Shown here: piece by piece, positions 35,272 through 44,849 of the stretch
Layout of the letters: each line of letters starts with the position of its first letter
Position numbering within the stretch: position 1 is the stretch's first letter
Assembly (NCBI RefSeq): GCF_008704395.1
Contig: NZ_CP023695.1
Span: 3,906,001-3,970,000 of the forward strand
DNA length: 64,000 nucleotides
From: Streptomyces alboniger
Lineage (GTDB): Bacteria; Actinomycetota; Actinomycetes; Streptomycetales; Streptomycetaceae
Direction of reading: 5' to 3'
Made by a program: the position numbers and the translations under genes
Notes under the pieces: model-generated
The model's input: the letters and a program-made list of their open reading frames with translations, nothing else
What the model was told of the DNA's origin: nothing
Databases searched by the model: none

Positions 35272-35718
35272 TTAGGCGGAGACGACCTCGACGTTGACCT
35301 TCGCGGCAACCTCGGGGTGCAGACGCACGGACGTCTCGTGGGCGCCCAGCGTCTTGATCGGCGAGCCCAGCTCGACGCGGCGCTTGTCGATCTTCGGACC
35401 ACCGGCGGCCTCGATCGCCGAAGCGACGTCGGCCGGGGTGACGGAACCGAAGAGACGACCGGCGTCGCCGGAGCGGACGGCCAGACGGACCTTGACGCCC
35501 TCGAGCTGGGCCTTGATCTCGTTGGCCTGCTCGATCGTCGCGATCTCGTGGATCTTGCGAGCACGACGGATCTGCTCGACGTCCTTCTCGCCGCCCTTGG
35601 TCCAGCGGATCGCGAAGTTCCGCGGGATCAGGTAGTTGCGGGCGTAGCCGTCCTTGACGTCTACGACCTCGCCGGCGGCACCGAGGCCGGAGACCTCGTG
35701 GGTGAGGATGATCTTCAT
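35272..35718 (-). CDS. rplI: 50S ribosomal protein bL9
   Basis: 148-residue bL9, which binds 23S rRNA at the base of the L1 stalk. The N-terminal signature [17 protein letters not shown] is intact, followed by the central helix and a C-terminal domain starting near residue 80. Last gene of rpsF-ssb-rpsR-rplI, 18 bp after rpsR. Confidence 0.98.
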   Translation of the reverse strand: MKIILTHEVSGLGAAGEVVDVKDGYARNYLIPRNFAIRWTKGGEKDVEQIRRARKIHEIATIEQANEIKAQLEGVKVRLAVRSGDAGRLFGSVTPADVASAIEAAGGPKIDKRRVELGSPIKTLGAHETSVRLHPEVAAKVNVEVVSA

Positions 35719-35736
35719 TAGTCGGTCACCCTTCCC

Positions 35737-35973
35737 TTATCGCGCGGTGGACGTGTAGGGCAGCAGCGCCATCTCACGGCTGTTCTTCACGGCCGTGGCG
35801 ACGTCACGCTGGTGCTGCGTGCAGTTGCCGGTCACGCGGCGGGCACGGATCTTGCCGCGGTCGGAAATGAACTTCCGCAGCATGTTCGTGTCCTTGTAGT
35901 CCACGTACGTGACCTTGTCCTTGCAGAAAGCGCAGACCTTCTTCTTAGGCTTGCGCACAGGCGGCTTCGCCAT
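35737..35973 (-). CDS. rpsR: 30S ribosomal protein bS18 (cysteine-containing form)
   Basis: 78-residue bS18. It keeps a CAFCKDK zinc-type pair and an additional Cys-x2-His downstream (NCTQHQ), so it is the zinc-binding paralogue; streptomycetes also carry a cysteine-free copy used under zinc starvation. Located between ssb and rplI, the main ribosomal operon copy. Confidence 0.97.
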   Translation of the reverse strand: MAKPPVRKPKKKVCAFCKDKVTYVDYKDTNMLRKFISDRGKIRARRVTGNCTQHQRDVATAVKNSREMALLPYTSTAR

Positions 35974-36046
35974 GGTGTTTCTCCTGTGTGATCAAGAAGT
36001 GGGGGTACGACCCACCCTCGGCCCGGAGGCCTGAAAGCCCTGAGGC

Positions 36047-36640
36047 TTAGAAGGGGGGCTCGTCCGAGTAGCCGCCACCGGAGCCGCCGGAGCTTCCGCC
36101 CCAGCCGCCACCGCCGCCGCCCTGCTGCTGGCCGCCGCCAGCCGGCGCACCGGTCGCCCAGGGGTCGTCGGCGGGAGCCCCGCCGCCGCCCTGCTGCTGA
36201 CCGCCGCCAGAGCCACCGCTCCAGCCGCCGCCCTGCTGGCCGCCACCGCCGCCGTAACCGCCCTGGCCACCTCGGCCGGTGGTCTTGGTGACCTTGGCCG
36301 TGGCGTTCTTCAGGCTGGCGCCGACTTCCTCGACGTCCAGCTCGTAGACCGTGCGCTTGACGCCCTCACGGTCCTCGTAGGACCGCTGCTTCAACCGGCC
36401 CTGCACGATGACGCGCATGCCTCGCTGGAGCGACTCCGCGACGTTCTCCGCCGCCTGACGCCAGACCGAGCAGGTCAGGAACAGGCCTTCGCCGTCCTTC
36501 CACTCATTGGTCTGCTTGTCAAAGATGCGGGGGGTGGACGCGACACGGAACTTCGCGACCGCCGCACCGGAAGGGGTGAAGCGCAGCTCGGGGTCGTCGA
36601 CAAGATTGCCGACGACCGTGATGACGGTCTCGCCTGCCAT
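36047..36640 (-). CDS. ssb: Single-stranded DNA-binding protein
   Basis: 197-residue SSB that coats single-stranded DNA in replication and repair. The OB fold spans about 1-115 ([40 protein letters not shown]). The tail is about 75 residues of Gly/Gln/Ser repeats and ends DEPPF, the acidic-hydrophobic tip that recruits partner proteins. The operon context with rpsF and rpsR marks the main replicative SSB. Confidence 0.97.
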   Translation of the reverse strand: MAGETVITVVGNLVDDPELRFTPSGAAVAKFRVASTPRIFDKQTNEWKDGEGLFLTCSVWRQAAENVAESLQRGMRVIVQGRLKQRSYEDREGVKRTVYELDVEEVGASLKNATAKVTKTTGRGGQGGYGGGGGQQGGGWSGGSGGGQQQGGGGAPADDPWATGAPAGGGQQQGGGGGGWGGSSGGSGGGYSDEPPF

Positions 36641-36718
36641 GGGGGAACCTCTCGGCGGGTTTGCTGCTGGCTGCTTGTTGCTGCTACTCGATTCCCGGGT
36701 GCTGCTGAGCTAGAAAGC

Positions 36719-37009
36719 TCAGTGCATCTCGGGACGGAGGACCTTGGTCCGGAGGACCGACTCGTTCAGGTTCATCTGTCGGTCGAGCTCCTTGACGACC
36801 GCAGGCTCGGCCTGGAGGTCGATGACCGAGTAGATGCCCTCGGGCTTCTTCTTGATCTCGTAGGACAGACGACGACGGCCCCAGGTGTCGACCTTCTCGA
36901 CCTTTCCGTTGCCCTCACGGACGACGGAGAGGAAGTTCTCGATCAGCGGGGAGACAGCGCGCTCCTCGAGATCGGGGTCGAGGATGACCATCACTTCGTA
37001 GTGACGCAT
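36719..37009 (-). CDS. rpsF: 30S ribosomal protein bS6
   Basis: 96-residue bS6, which binds bS18 and 16S rRNA in the platform. Family motifs [19 protein letters not shown] and [20 protein letters not shown] are present. ATG 37009 with GGAGGTGG just upstream. First gene of the ribosomal/SSB operon; the promoter should lie in 37010-37275. Confidence 0.97.
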   Translation of the reverse strand: MRHYEVMVILDPDLEERAVSPLIENFLSVVREGNGKVEKVDTWGRRRLSYEIKKKPEGIYSVIDLQAEPAVVKELDRQMNLNESVLRTKVLRPEMH

Positions 37010-37275
37010 GTGGAACCCACCTCCTTTGGACTCAGCGGCCACGGTCGTTCCGTGGCAGGAGGGTCGTGATGCGTACGCAACCGTATCGGCCGCCACTGAC
37101 AATCGGCTCCCGCGAGCGGGAGCTCCTGCCGTGGCCCGGGCAGACACGGGTGCAGACGGTACAGACTACCCGCACCGAGGCTTCCGGTTGAAATCCGGCG
37201 GCGGACGGGCAGAATCTGTACACATCGGGTGTGTATGGCGCTACGATGCGCCGCTTTCCGCAGGAGGTGCCTCAC

Positions 37276-37590
37276 ATGGCACAGACGATGCGACACAACA
37301 CCACTACTTCGCTCCTCGCCTCGGACGGCAGGTCCCATCCACTCCAGGACACGCTGGTCGGTGTGACCCTGGTGCTGGGTGCGATCGCCTTCGTGACGGC
37401 GATGTTCCACAACCTCCATCTGCTCAGCTCGTGGACGGGCCTGGTCGGGATCATCACCGGTGCGTACGGCCAGTTCATCTCGGTGACGACCCGAGAGCGC
37501 TTCGGCCTGATCCTGGGCATGGGCGCCTCGGCGATCGGGTTCTTCCTGGGCATGGCGCACGGCGGTCTCTTCGGCGGAATCGTCGGCTGA
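37276..37590 (+). CDS. Small conserved membrane protein
   Basis: 104-residue protein with about three hydrophobic helices (DTLVGVTLVLGAIAFVTAMF, SWTGLVGIITGAYGQFI, FGLILGMGASAIGFFLGMAH). ATG 37276 follows a strong CAGGAGGT. It is conserved in streptomycetes between rpsF and femX. Function unknown. Confidence 0.87.
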   Translation: MAQTMRHNTTTSLLASDGRSHPLQDTLVGVTLVLGAIAFVTAMFHNLHLLSSWTGLVGIITGAYGQFISVTTRERFGLILGMGASAIGFFLGMAHGGLFGGIVG

Positions 37591-37761
37591 CCGCCGCACG
37601 GCACCCCGTCCCGGTCCGGGGACAGGGACGGGGCCAGGGACGGAGCCGGGGGCGTAGGTTCCGTACGGCCAGACGGGGCGCTCGCAGGGCGCAGTAGGCT
37701 TCGGCGCGAGAGCCGGAGCCCCTGAACCCATGGGGACACACCAGCCCGAGGAGCGCCCCGA

Positions 37762-38883
37762 ATGAGTCTGACCCTGAGGACCATCAGCCGCGAGCAGCAT
37801 CTGGCGTACATCCAGACACTGCCGTCGGCGAGTCATTGCCAGGTCCCGGCATGGGCTGACGTGAAGAGCGAATGGCGCTCGGAGAACCTGGGCTGGTTCG
37901 ACGACACGACCGGCCAGCTGGTCGGCGCCGGCCTGGTGCTCTACCGACAGCTGCCCAAACTGAAGCGGTACCTCGCGTACCTCCCCGAGGGCCCGGTCAT
38001 CAACTGGTACGCCCCGAACCTCGACGAGTGGCTCCAGCCGATGCTGGCGCACCTCAAGCAGCAGGGCGCCTTCTCCGTGAAGATGGGCCCGCCCGTCGTG
38101 ATCCGCCGCTGGGACGCTCCGGCGATCAAGGCAGGCATCCAGAACCCGGACGTGAAGCGGCTGCGGGACGTCGAGGCGACGTACATCGAGCCGCGTGCCT
38201 TCGAGGTCTCCGACCGGCTGCGCCGCATGGGCTGGCAGCAGGGCGAGGACGGCGGCGCCGGCTTCGGTGACGTGCAGCCCCGCTTCGTCTTCCAGGTGCC
38301 GCTGGCCAACCGCTCTCTGGACGAGGTCCAGAAGGGCTTCAACCAGCTGTGGCGACGCAACATCAAGAAGGCCGAGAAGGCGGGCGTCGAGGTCGTCCAG
38401 GGCGGCTACCAGGACCTCGCCGAGTGGCAGCGCCTCTACGAGATCACGGCCGTGCGCGACAAGTTCCGCCCGCGCCCGCTCGGCTACTTCCAGCAGATGT
38501 GGCAGGCCCTCAACTCCGAGGACCCCAACCGCATGCGGCTGTACTTCGCCCGGCACAACGGCGTGAACCTGTCGGCCGCCACGATGCTCGTCGTCGGCGG
38601 GCACGTCTGGTACTCCTACGGCGCCTCGGACAACATCGGGCGCGAGGTCAGGCCCTCGAACGCGATGCAGTGGCGGATGCTCCGCGACGCGTACGCCATG
38701 GGGGCCACGGTCTACGACCTGCGCGGCATCTCCGACTCCCTGGACGAGACGGACCACCTCTTCGGTCTGATCCAGTTCAAGGTGGGTACCGGCGGCGAGG
38801 CCGCCGAGTACATCGGCGAGTGGGACTTCCCGCTCAACAAGCTGCTGCACAAGGCTCTCGACATCTACATGTCGCGTCGCTGA
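37762..38883 (+). CDS. femX: FemX-type peptidyl/aminoacyl transferase (FemAB family) for peptidoglycan cross-bridge
   Basis: 373-residue FemAB-family transferase with two GNAT-like subdomains. These enzymes add an amino acid (glycine in streptomycetes) from aminoacyl-tRNA to the lysine/LL-DAP side chain of lipid II. Seen: QVPAWADVKSEWRSENLGWF, YLPEGPVINW, LWRRNIKKAEKAGVEV and DLRGISDSLDETDHLFGLIQ near the end, all standard. The location between rpsF and the racemase-like gene matches the position of S. coelicolor femX. ATG 37762. The next gene starts 65 bp later on the same strand. Confidence 0.88.
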   Translation: MSLTLRTISREQHLAYIQTLPSASHCQVPAWADVKSEWRSENLGWFDDTTGQLVGAGLVLYRQLPKLKRYLAYLPEGPVINWYAPNLDEWLQPMLAHLKQQGAFSVKMGPPVVIRRWDAPAIKAGIQNPDVKRLRDVEATYIEPRAFEVSDRLRRMGWQQGEDGGAGFGDVQPRFVFQVPLANRSLDEVQKGFNQLWRRNIKKAEKAGVEVVQGGYQDLAEWQRLYEITAVRDKFRPRPLGYFQQMWQALNSEDPNRMRLYFARHNGVNLSAATMLVVGGHVWYSYGASDNIGREVRPSNAMQWRMLRDAYAMGATVYDLRGISDSLDETDHLFGLIQFKVGTGGEAAEYIGEWDFPLNKLLHKALDIYMSRR

Positions 38884-38948
38884 TCCCGCACAATTCGTTT
38901 CATCACTCTGATACACCGCAGACACGAGAAAGGTTCCGGGATCCAGCC

Positions 38949-39980
38949 ATGGCGCTCACGCTCTATGTCGACACCGCGCGCTGGCGGGCACATCACAAGC
39001 ACGTGCTGGAGCAGTTCCCGGGCATCGTCCCGGTCTGCAAGGGCAACGGCTACGGCTTCGGTCATGAGCGCCTGGCCGAGGAAGCCACGCGCTTCGGCTC
39101 CGACATCCTCGCCGTGGGCACCACCTACGAGGCGGCCCGGATCAAGGACTGGTTCGGCGGCGATCTGCTGGTCCTGACGCCGTTCCGGCGGGGCGAGGAG
39201 CCGGTGCCGCTGCCGGACCGCGTCGTTCGCTCCGTGTCGTCCCTGGACGGCGTGCACGGCCTCGTGGGGGCCCGTGTGGTCATCGAGGTCATGTCCTCGA
39301 TGAAGCGCCACGGCATCAGCGAGCAGGAGCTCCCGCAGCTGCACGCCGCCATCGAGGACGTACGGCTCGAAGGCTTCGCGCTCCACCTGCCGCTGGACCG
39401 CACCGACGGCTCCGACGCCGTCGAGGAGGTCATCGGCTGGATGGACCGTCTGCGCGCCGCCCGCCTGCCGTTGCACACGATGTTCGTCAGCCACCTCAAG
39501 GCCCACGAACTCGCCCGTCTCCAGCAGCAGTTCCCGCAGACCCGCTTCCGGGCGCGCATCGGCACGAACCTCTGGCTCGGCGACCACGAGGCCACCGAGT
39601 ACCGCGGCGCCGTCCTGGACGTCACCGCCGTCGCCAAGGGCGACCGCTTCGGCTACCGCCAGCAGAAGGTCGCGTCCGACGGCTGGCTGGTCGTGGTCGC
39701 CGGCGGCACCTCGCACGGCGTCGGCCTGGAGGCCCCGAAGGCGCTGCACGGCATGATGCCGCGGGCCAAGGGCGTGGCCCGCGCGGGCCTCGCGACCGTC
39801 AACCGCAACCTCTCGCCGTTCGTCTGGGCGGGCAAGCAGCGCTGGTTCGCGGAGCCGCCGCACATGCAGGTCTCCATCCTCTTCGTGCCCTCCGACGCAC
39901 CGGAGCCCAAGGTCGGCGAGGAACTGGTGGCCCATCTGCGGCACACCACCACGCAGTTCGACCGCATGGTGGACCGCTAG
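38949..39980 (+). CDS. Alanine-racemase-like PLP protein
   Basis: 343-residue relative of alanine racemase, about 30 residues shorter than Alr. The N-terminal barrel motif reads VCKGNGYGFG with K31 in the place of the Schiff-base lysine of VKANAYG. A VSHLKAHELARLQQQFP segment aligns with the usual MSHFA-type region, and the C-terminal domain contains DRFGYRQQ where the second catalytic Tyr is expected, but the usual GY.DG turn is replaced by AGGTSHG. It follows femX closely, suggesting a role in wall precursor or cross-bridge supply. Racemase activity is uncertain. Confidence 0.85.
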   Translation: MALTLYVDTARWRAHHKHVLEQFPGIVPVCKGNGYGFGHERLAEEATRFGSDILAVGTTYEAARIKDWFGGDLLVLTPFRRGEEPVPLPDRVVRSVSSLDGVHGLVGARVVIEVMSSMKRHGISEQELPQLHAAIEDVRLEGFALHLPLDRTDGSDAVEEVIGWMDRLRAARLPLHTMFVSHLKAHELARLQQQFPQTRFRARIGTNLWLGDHEATEYRGAVLDVTAVAKGDRFGYRQQKVASDGWLVVVAGGTSHGVGLEAPKALHGMMPRAKGVARAGLATVNRNLSPFVWAGKQRWFAEPPHMQVSILFVPSDAPEPKVGEELVAHLRHTTTQFDRMVDR

Positions 39981-39987
39981 CCCCAGC

Positions 39988-40027
39988 GGAAGGGCCGGAC
40001 GCGACGCATGTCGTGTCCGGCCCTTCC
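39988..40027 (+). terminator. Terminator after the racemase-like gene
   Basis: An 18-bp stem (39988-40005 with 40010-40027; core GAAGGGCCGGAC / GTCCGGCCCTTC) with a 4-nt loop and a single mismatch begins 8 bp after the stop codon. Confidence 0.87.
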
Positions 40028-40082
40028 GTCGTCAGCGGGGCCGTGAGCGGCCCTGTTCAGGGCGCGAGCGGCCCTTGTTCGC

Positions 40083-41624
40083 TCAGGGCGAAACCCCGTC
40101 GGTGGCCGTCCCCCACTTCACGAACGGCCCCTCACTGGAGTGCGCCACGGGCCGCCCGGGGAGTGCCGCCGTCCCCAGAATGAAGACATCCTCGGCCCCG
40201 TCCAGAACACCGCCCGCGGGGTCGTCGTCACCGCCCCGTCGCACCACGTCCCGCTCCGGCATCAGGATGTCGCGTACGACCACGGCGCACAGGTACAGCG
40301 TCCCCAGCAGGTGGACGACGATGGCCCCTTGGTAGCCCTCGGTGGGCAGCCCCTTGTGAGCGTCACCGCTCGTCGTGTACGCCAGGTACATCCAGATCCC
40401 GAGGAAGTACGCGACCTCGCACACCTGCCAGATCAGGAAGTCCCGCCAGCGCGGCCTCGCGAGCGCCGCGAGGGGGATCAGCCACAGGACGTACTGCGGT
40501 GAGTACACCTTGTTGGTGAGGATGAAGGCGGCGACCACCAGGAAGGCCAGCTGCGCGAAGCGCGGGCGGCGCGGCGCGGTGAGTCCGAGCGCGCCGATGC
40601 CCAGACAGGCGAGGAACATCAGCGCCATCGCCAGGGTGTTGACGGTGTCGGTGGCCAGCGGGGAGTCCATGCGCTGGTTGAGGATCAGCCAGAAGGACCC
40701 GAAGTCGACACCGCGTTCCTTGCTGAACGTGTAGAACTTCGACCAGCCGTCGCCGGCGAGCAGTATCACCGGGAGGTTGACGGCGAGCCAGGTGCCCGCC
40801 GTGCCGAGCAGCCCGATCCCGAACTCCCGTCCCCGGCCCGCCCGCCAGCACAGGATCAGCAGCGGCCCGAGCAGCAGCACGGGGTAGAGCTTGGCCGCTG
40901 TCGCGAGCCCCAGGAGGACGCCGAAGGCGAGGACGCGCGCGCGTGACCACATGAGCATCGCGGCGGCCGTCAGGGCGACGGCGAGCAGGTCCCAGTTGAT
41001 GGTGGCCGTCAGGGCGAAGGCCGGTGCGAGGGCGACGAGCAGCGCGTCCCAGGGGCGGCGCCGGTGTGTGCGGGCGACACAGACGGCGACGACCGCCGTG
41101 CAGGCCATCAGTATCCCCGCGTTGACCATCCAGTAGATCTTCTCCTGGTGCTGGATGGATCCGCTGCCCGGCGTCACCCAGGAGGCCATCTCCATGAACA
41201 TCCCGGTCAGGACCGGGTATTCGAGGTACTCCATGTCGCCGGGCAGCTTGTCGAAGTACGGCAGGAGACCGTCCGCGAAGCCGCGGCCCTGGTAGAGGTG
41301 CGGGATGTCCGAGTAGCAGGCGTGCGTGTACTGCGAACTCGCGCCGACGAACCACGCGCCGTTGTAGCACGGCATCTTCTGGACCATTCCGAGCGCGAAC
41401 ATCCCGATCGCAACGAGCGCGATGATGCGTACGGGAGACCACCAGGTCGGGGCGGACAGCGCTCTGCGGCCGAGCGGACCGCCGAGCAGCTCGCTGCCGG
41501 CCCGAGCGAGCTCGTCCTCCTTCGTCGGCCGCACCGGCTCCGGTTCCTGCGGGCTCACGGGCGCGTGCACGCTCGTGCTCGGCGTCTCTGCGCCGGGGCC
41601 GGCGCTGCGGTCTGCACTGGGCAT
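40083..41624 (-). CDS. GT87-like polytopic glycosyltransferase
   Basis: 513-residue membrane protein with about ten or more helices in the pattern of GT87/DUF2029 polyprenyl-phosphate-dependent mannosyltransferases. An acidic-aromatic stretch after the first helix (PYFDKLPGDMEYLEYPVL) carries the loop typically holding the catalytic Asp; later NWDLLAVALTA, TAAKLYPVLLLGPLL and NKVYSPQYVLWLIPL are family-like. The first 60 residues are polar and Pro-rich. ATG 41624 or 41633. It lies downstream of the PBP gene on the same strand, so it may serve envelope glycan synthesis. Confidence 0.82.
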   Translation of the reverse strand: MPSADRSAGPGAETPSTSVHAPVSPQEPEPVRPTKEDELARAGSELLGGPLGRRALSAPTWWSPVRIIALVAIGMFALGMVQKMPCYNGAWFVGASSQYTHACYSDIPHLYQGRGFADGLLPYFDKLPGDMEYLEYPVLTGMFMEMASWVTPGSGSIQHQEKIYWMVNAGILMACTAVVAVCVARTHRRRPWDALLVALAPAFALTATINWDLLAVALTAAAMLMWSRARVLAFGVLLGLATAAKLYPVLLLGPLLILCWRAGRGREFGIGLLGTAGTWLAVNLPVILLAGDGWSKFYTFSKERGVDFGSFWLILNQRMDSPLATDTVNTLAMALMFLACLGIGALGLTAPRRPRFAQLAFLVVAAFILTNKVYSPQYVLWLIPLAALARPRWRDFLIWQVCEVAYFLGIWMYLAYTTSGDAHKGLPTEGYQGAIVVHLLGTLYLCAVVVRDILMPERDVVRRGGDDDPAGGVLDGAEDVFILGTAALPGRPVAHSSEGPFVKWGTATDGVSP

Positions 41625-41694
41625 GCCCGCCATCCTGCCGTACGCGACTGAGAACACGGAGAGGGCCGCCACACCGGTCGGTGTGGCGGCCCAC

Positions 41695-41708
41695 GTTTCA
41701 CGTGAAAC
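41695..41708. other. parS: parS site
   Basis: Perfect GTTTCACGTGAAAC in the short gap between the PBP stop (41719) and the GT87-like gene, 10 bp from the PBP stop. Confidence 0.9.
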
Positions 41709-41718
41709 ATCCCGCGGC

Positions 41719-44475
41719 TCAGCCTGTTGGGCCGCCGAAGATCGCTCCGCCGTTCTGGTTTCCGTTGTTGGTGCCGGGCGGATCATCCGTGGGAGGCGGT
41801 GATTCCCCGCCCGGTCCGCCGTCGGCGCCACCGTCCTCGGAGCCGCCGTTGGCGCCACCGTTGTCGTTGCACTCCCAGTCCCACTGGCTACAGGACTCCT
41901 CGGGGTCGGGCGACTGCGTAGCGGGGGGCTTCGTCGTCTCCGTCTCCGTGGGTGTCGGGGACGAGGGCTCCTCCTCCGGTTCCTCGGTCGCCGTGGGACT
42001 CGGCGGCGGGGGCGGCGTCTCACCGACGACCTCACCGATCGCTTCCGGCACGGGGAAGGGCTCCACGGGCTCGCCCTTGAGTGCCTTCGCCATGTAGTCC
42101 TGCCAGATCTGGGCGGGGAACGAGGCGCCGTGGATCTTCTCCTCGCCGCCCGTGCCGAACATCTCCAGGAACTCGCGCTTCTTGTTGGCCTCGTCGTCGT
42201 CGAGTCGGTACATGCTGACCGCCGTCGACAGCTGCGGGGTGTAGCCGACGAACCAGGCGGACTTGTTGCCGTCGGTCGTACCGGTCTTGCCGGCGACCGG
42301 GCGGTTGCCCAGCTGGGCCGAGGTGCCGGTGCCCTTCTCCACCACGGTCCGCAGCACGTCGGTGACGTTGTCCGCGACCTTGGAGGTGAAGGCCTGCCGG
42401 GTCTCCTTCTCGTGCCGGTAGACCGTGTCGCCCTTGTGCTCGACCTTGGTGACCGAGTACGGCTCGTTCTGCTTGCCGCTGGCCGCGAACGTGGAGTACG
42501 CCCCGGCCATCCGGATCGCGCTCGGCGACGAGGTGCCGAGGGAGAAGGAGGGGTAGTTGGCGCTGGCCATGGAGCTGTCGTCCTTGAGGCCCGCGTCGAT
42601 CGCCGCCTCCTTCACCTTGTTCAGACCGACGTCCATGCCGAGCTGCACATAGGCGGAGTTGACGGACTCCCTCATCGCCTCGCGGAGGTCAATCTGATAG
42701 CTGGGAGGGTTGTACGACTGGTCTCCGTCGTTCTTCTGGTTCCACTGCTTGCCCTCGCGGTCGGTCCAGACGCTCCCGTCGTAATTCTGGATCTTCAGCT
42801 CGTTCTTGCCGCTGTACCGGCTCTTGGGGTTGACGATCTTGCGCTCGATCTCGCTCTGCGTCTCCGCGCCCTCGGGATCGCGCACGCCGTACTTGAAGGC
42901 GGCGGCCAGCACGAACGGCTTGTACGTCGAACCCACCTGGGCGCCGGTCTGGTCGGCGTTGTTGGTGAAGTGCTTCGTCGCGTCGACACCGCCGTAGATC
43001 GCCTTGATCGCGCCGTCCTCGGGATCCACGGACGCGCCGCCGAACTGGACGTGCGTGTCCTTGTCCGGGCGCAGCTTCGGCTTGATCTTCTCCTTGCGGA
43101 CCTTGTTGACCGCCTTCTCGAGCTCGTTGACCTTCGTCCTGTCGAAGGTCGTGTGGATCTCGTAGCCACCCCGCTGCAACTGCTCGGCAGTGATCTTGCC
43201 GTCCCGGATGACGTACGCCTTGGCCAGGTCCACGAGGTAACCGGTCTGGCCGCCCAGCTGGGTGTTCGACCGCGGGTTCTGCAACTTCGGGAAGTCCTGG
43301 TACTTGTCCCGCTCCGCGCGGGTCAGCCGGCCGTCCTTGACCTCCTCGTCGAGGATCCACCTCCACCGCTTCTTGGCGCGCACGGTGTTGTCTTCCTTGT
43401 TGGCCGCGGGGTCGATCTCGGGATAGCCGGCCGGGTCGTAGTACGTGGCGCCCTTGAGCACCGTCGCGAGGAGCGCGCACTCGCTCGGGTTCAGCTTCCT
43501 GGCTTCCTTGTCGAAGTACGCCCGCGCCGCCGCCTGGATGCCGTAGGCCCCACGGCCGTAGTAAGCGGTGTTGAGGTAGCCGGCCATGACCTTTTCCTTG
43601 GGCTCGGTCCGGCCGACCTTTATGGAGATGAAGAGCTCTTTGAACTTCCGGCTGAACGTCTGGGACTGGTCGCCCAGGCGCGCGTTCTTCACGTACTGCT
43701 GGGTGATCGTGGAGCCACCCTGGGTCTGCCCGCCCTTGGCCATGTTGACCACGGCACGCGCGATGCCCATCGGGTCGACGCCCTTGTCGCTCTCGAACGT
43801 CTTGTTCTCCGCCGACATGACGGCGAAGCGCATCTCCTTGGGGATGTCGTCGTAGTCGATGATCTGACGGTTGCGCTCACCGCCGGTGGCGACCATCTGC
43901 TTGCCGTCGGCCCAGTAGTAGACGTTGTTCTGAGCCTCGGCCGCCTTGTTGACGTCCGGCACCTCCACCAGCGCGTACGCGATGCCGGCGACCGCCATCA
44001 GACTGCCGACGAAGCTAAGGAAGAGGCCACTGACCAGGCGCCACGACGGAATCCAGCGCCGCGCACCACGCCTGCCCGCGCGCGGGTAGTCGATGAACCG
44101 CCTCTTGCCGGACGGTTCGGGACCACGACCCCGGCCGCGCCCCGCGCCGCCCGGACCACCGGCCCCGCCGCCGCCCCGGCGCCCACCACCACCGGCGCGC
44201 CCGCCACCGGCGGCGTCGGCCGCCCTGCGGCGGCCGCCTCCCGTGCCGGCCGAACCGCTGCGTTGCGCGGCGCGACGGGCCTCGGCCCGGCCGCCGTAGG
44301 GCCGGCCCTCCTCGTCCGGGGCCCCGGACCCATGCGCCCCATAGGAGGAAGCGGACGGTCCAGTGGCATCTCTCGGCGCCGCACGGCGGCCCGACGACGC
44401 TCCTTGGGCGCCACGCCTGGCCGCGGCGCGTCCGCCGCCCTGCGGCTGCGGCGGTTTGCGACGGTGCTCGCTCAT
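41719..44475 (-). CDS. Class A penicillin-binding protein (bifunctional transglycosylase/transpeptidase)
   Basis: 918-residue peptidoglycan polymerase and cross-linker. Layout: basic Gly/Arg-rich cytoplasmic N-terminus (about 1-145), one membrane helix (147-170), GT51 domain (SAENKTFESDKGVD near 220-235, GGSTITQQYVKN), transpeptidase with SxxK in GSTYKPF near 517, SVN and KTGTT near 730. The last 120 residues are a Pro/Thr/Glu/Gly-rich tail containing a two-Cys segment ESCSQWDWECND, probably extracellular and disordered. ATG 44475, divergent from PadR. It is one of several PBPs expected. Confidence 0.95.
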   Translation of the reverse strand: MSEHRRKPPQPQGGGRAAARRGAQGASSGRRAAPRDATGPSASSYGAHGSGAPDEEGRPYGGRAEARRAAQRSGSAGTGGGRRRAADAAGGGRAGGGGRRGGGGAGGPGGAGRGRGRGPEPSGKRRFIDYPRAGRRGARRWIPSWRLVSGLFLSFVGSLMAVAGIAYALVEVPDVNKAAEAQNNVYYWADGKQMVATGGERNRQIIDYDDIPKEMRFAVMSAENKTFESDKGVDPMGIARAVVNMAKGGQTQGGSTITQQYVKNARLGDQSQTFSRKFKELFISIKVGRTEPKEKVMAGYLNTAYYGRGAYGIQAAARAYFDKEARKLNPSECALLATVLKGATYYDPAGYPEIDPAANKEDNTVRAKKRWRWILDEEVKDGRLTRAERDKYQDFPKLQNPRSNTQLGGQTGYLVDLAKAYVIRDGKITAEQLQRGGYEIHTTFDRTKVNELEKAVNKVRKEKIKPKLRPDKDTHVQFGGASVDPEDGAIKAIYGGVDATKHFTNNADQTGAQVGSTYKPFVLAAAFKYGVRDPEGAETQSEIERKIVNPKSRYSGKNELKIQNYDGSVWTDREGKQWNQKNDGDQSYNPPSYQIDLREAMRESVNSAYVQLGMDVGLNKVKEAAIDAGLKDDSSMASANYPSFSLGTSSPSAIRMAGAYSTFAASGKQNEPYSVTKVEHKGDTVYRHEKETRQAFTSKVADNVTDVLRTVVEKGTGTSAQLGNRPVAGKTGTTDGNKSAWFVGYTPQLSTAVSMYRLDDDEANKKREFLEMFGTGGEEKIHGASFPAQIWQDYMAKALKGEPVEPFPVPEAIGEVVGETPPPPPSPTATEEPEEEPSSPTPTETETTKPPATQSPDPEESCSQWDWECNDNGGANGGSEDGGADGGPGGESPPPTDDPPGTNNGNQNGGAIFGGPTG

Positions 44476-44777
44476 CGAACGATTACTCCTCGGGCAGGCG
44501 CAGCTGTCCGCGCCTGGAAACGGCGGCTGGTTTCCGGTCCCCCCGAAGTACGGATGCGCACGATCCGGCGCTCACCCGCACTACACCGGGGACGACGACG
44601 CTCCCTGGCGTCACTTGGTTCCCGGCGGCATGCATGGCGCACAGACTACGCACCGTCAAAACCCTCGTAGAGCCGAAGTTCACCCCAAATCAGGCAACTT
44701 ACTTCCTACGAATCGGTGATGTGACGCCGTTCACCGTGCCCCCTCTTGTCTCAACCGGATCACCGTTCTATCGTCTC

Positions 44778-44798
44778 GATGTATCGAGTCGATACATC
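44778..44798. promoter_or_regulatory. PadR-type operator palindrome
   Basis: GATGTATCGA-G-TCGATACATC is a perfect inverted repeat with 10-bp arms, 51 bp upstream of the padR-family start. ATGT...ACAT is the usual PadR half-site pattern, so autoregulation is likely. The rest of the 374-bp gap 44476-44849 shows no gene. Confidence 0.75.
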
Positions 44799-44849
44799 AG
44801 CTCGGCATAAAGGCCGTACTGAGGGGACCTCGGCAGACGGGAGGCGAAG

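Noticed and set aside
42130..44670. 846-codon plus-strand open frame opposite the penicillin-binding protein
   Set aside because: The minus-strand protein has all PBP catalytic motifs; the opposite frame shows no family resemblance.
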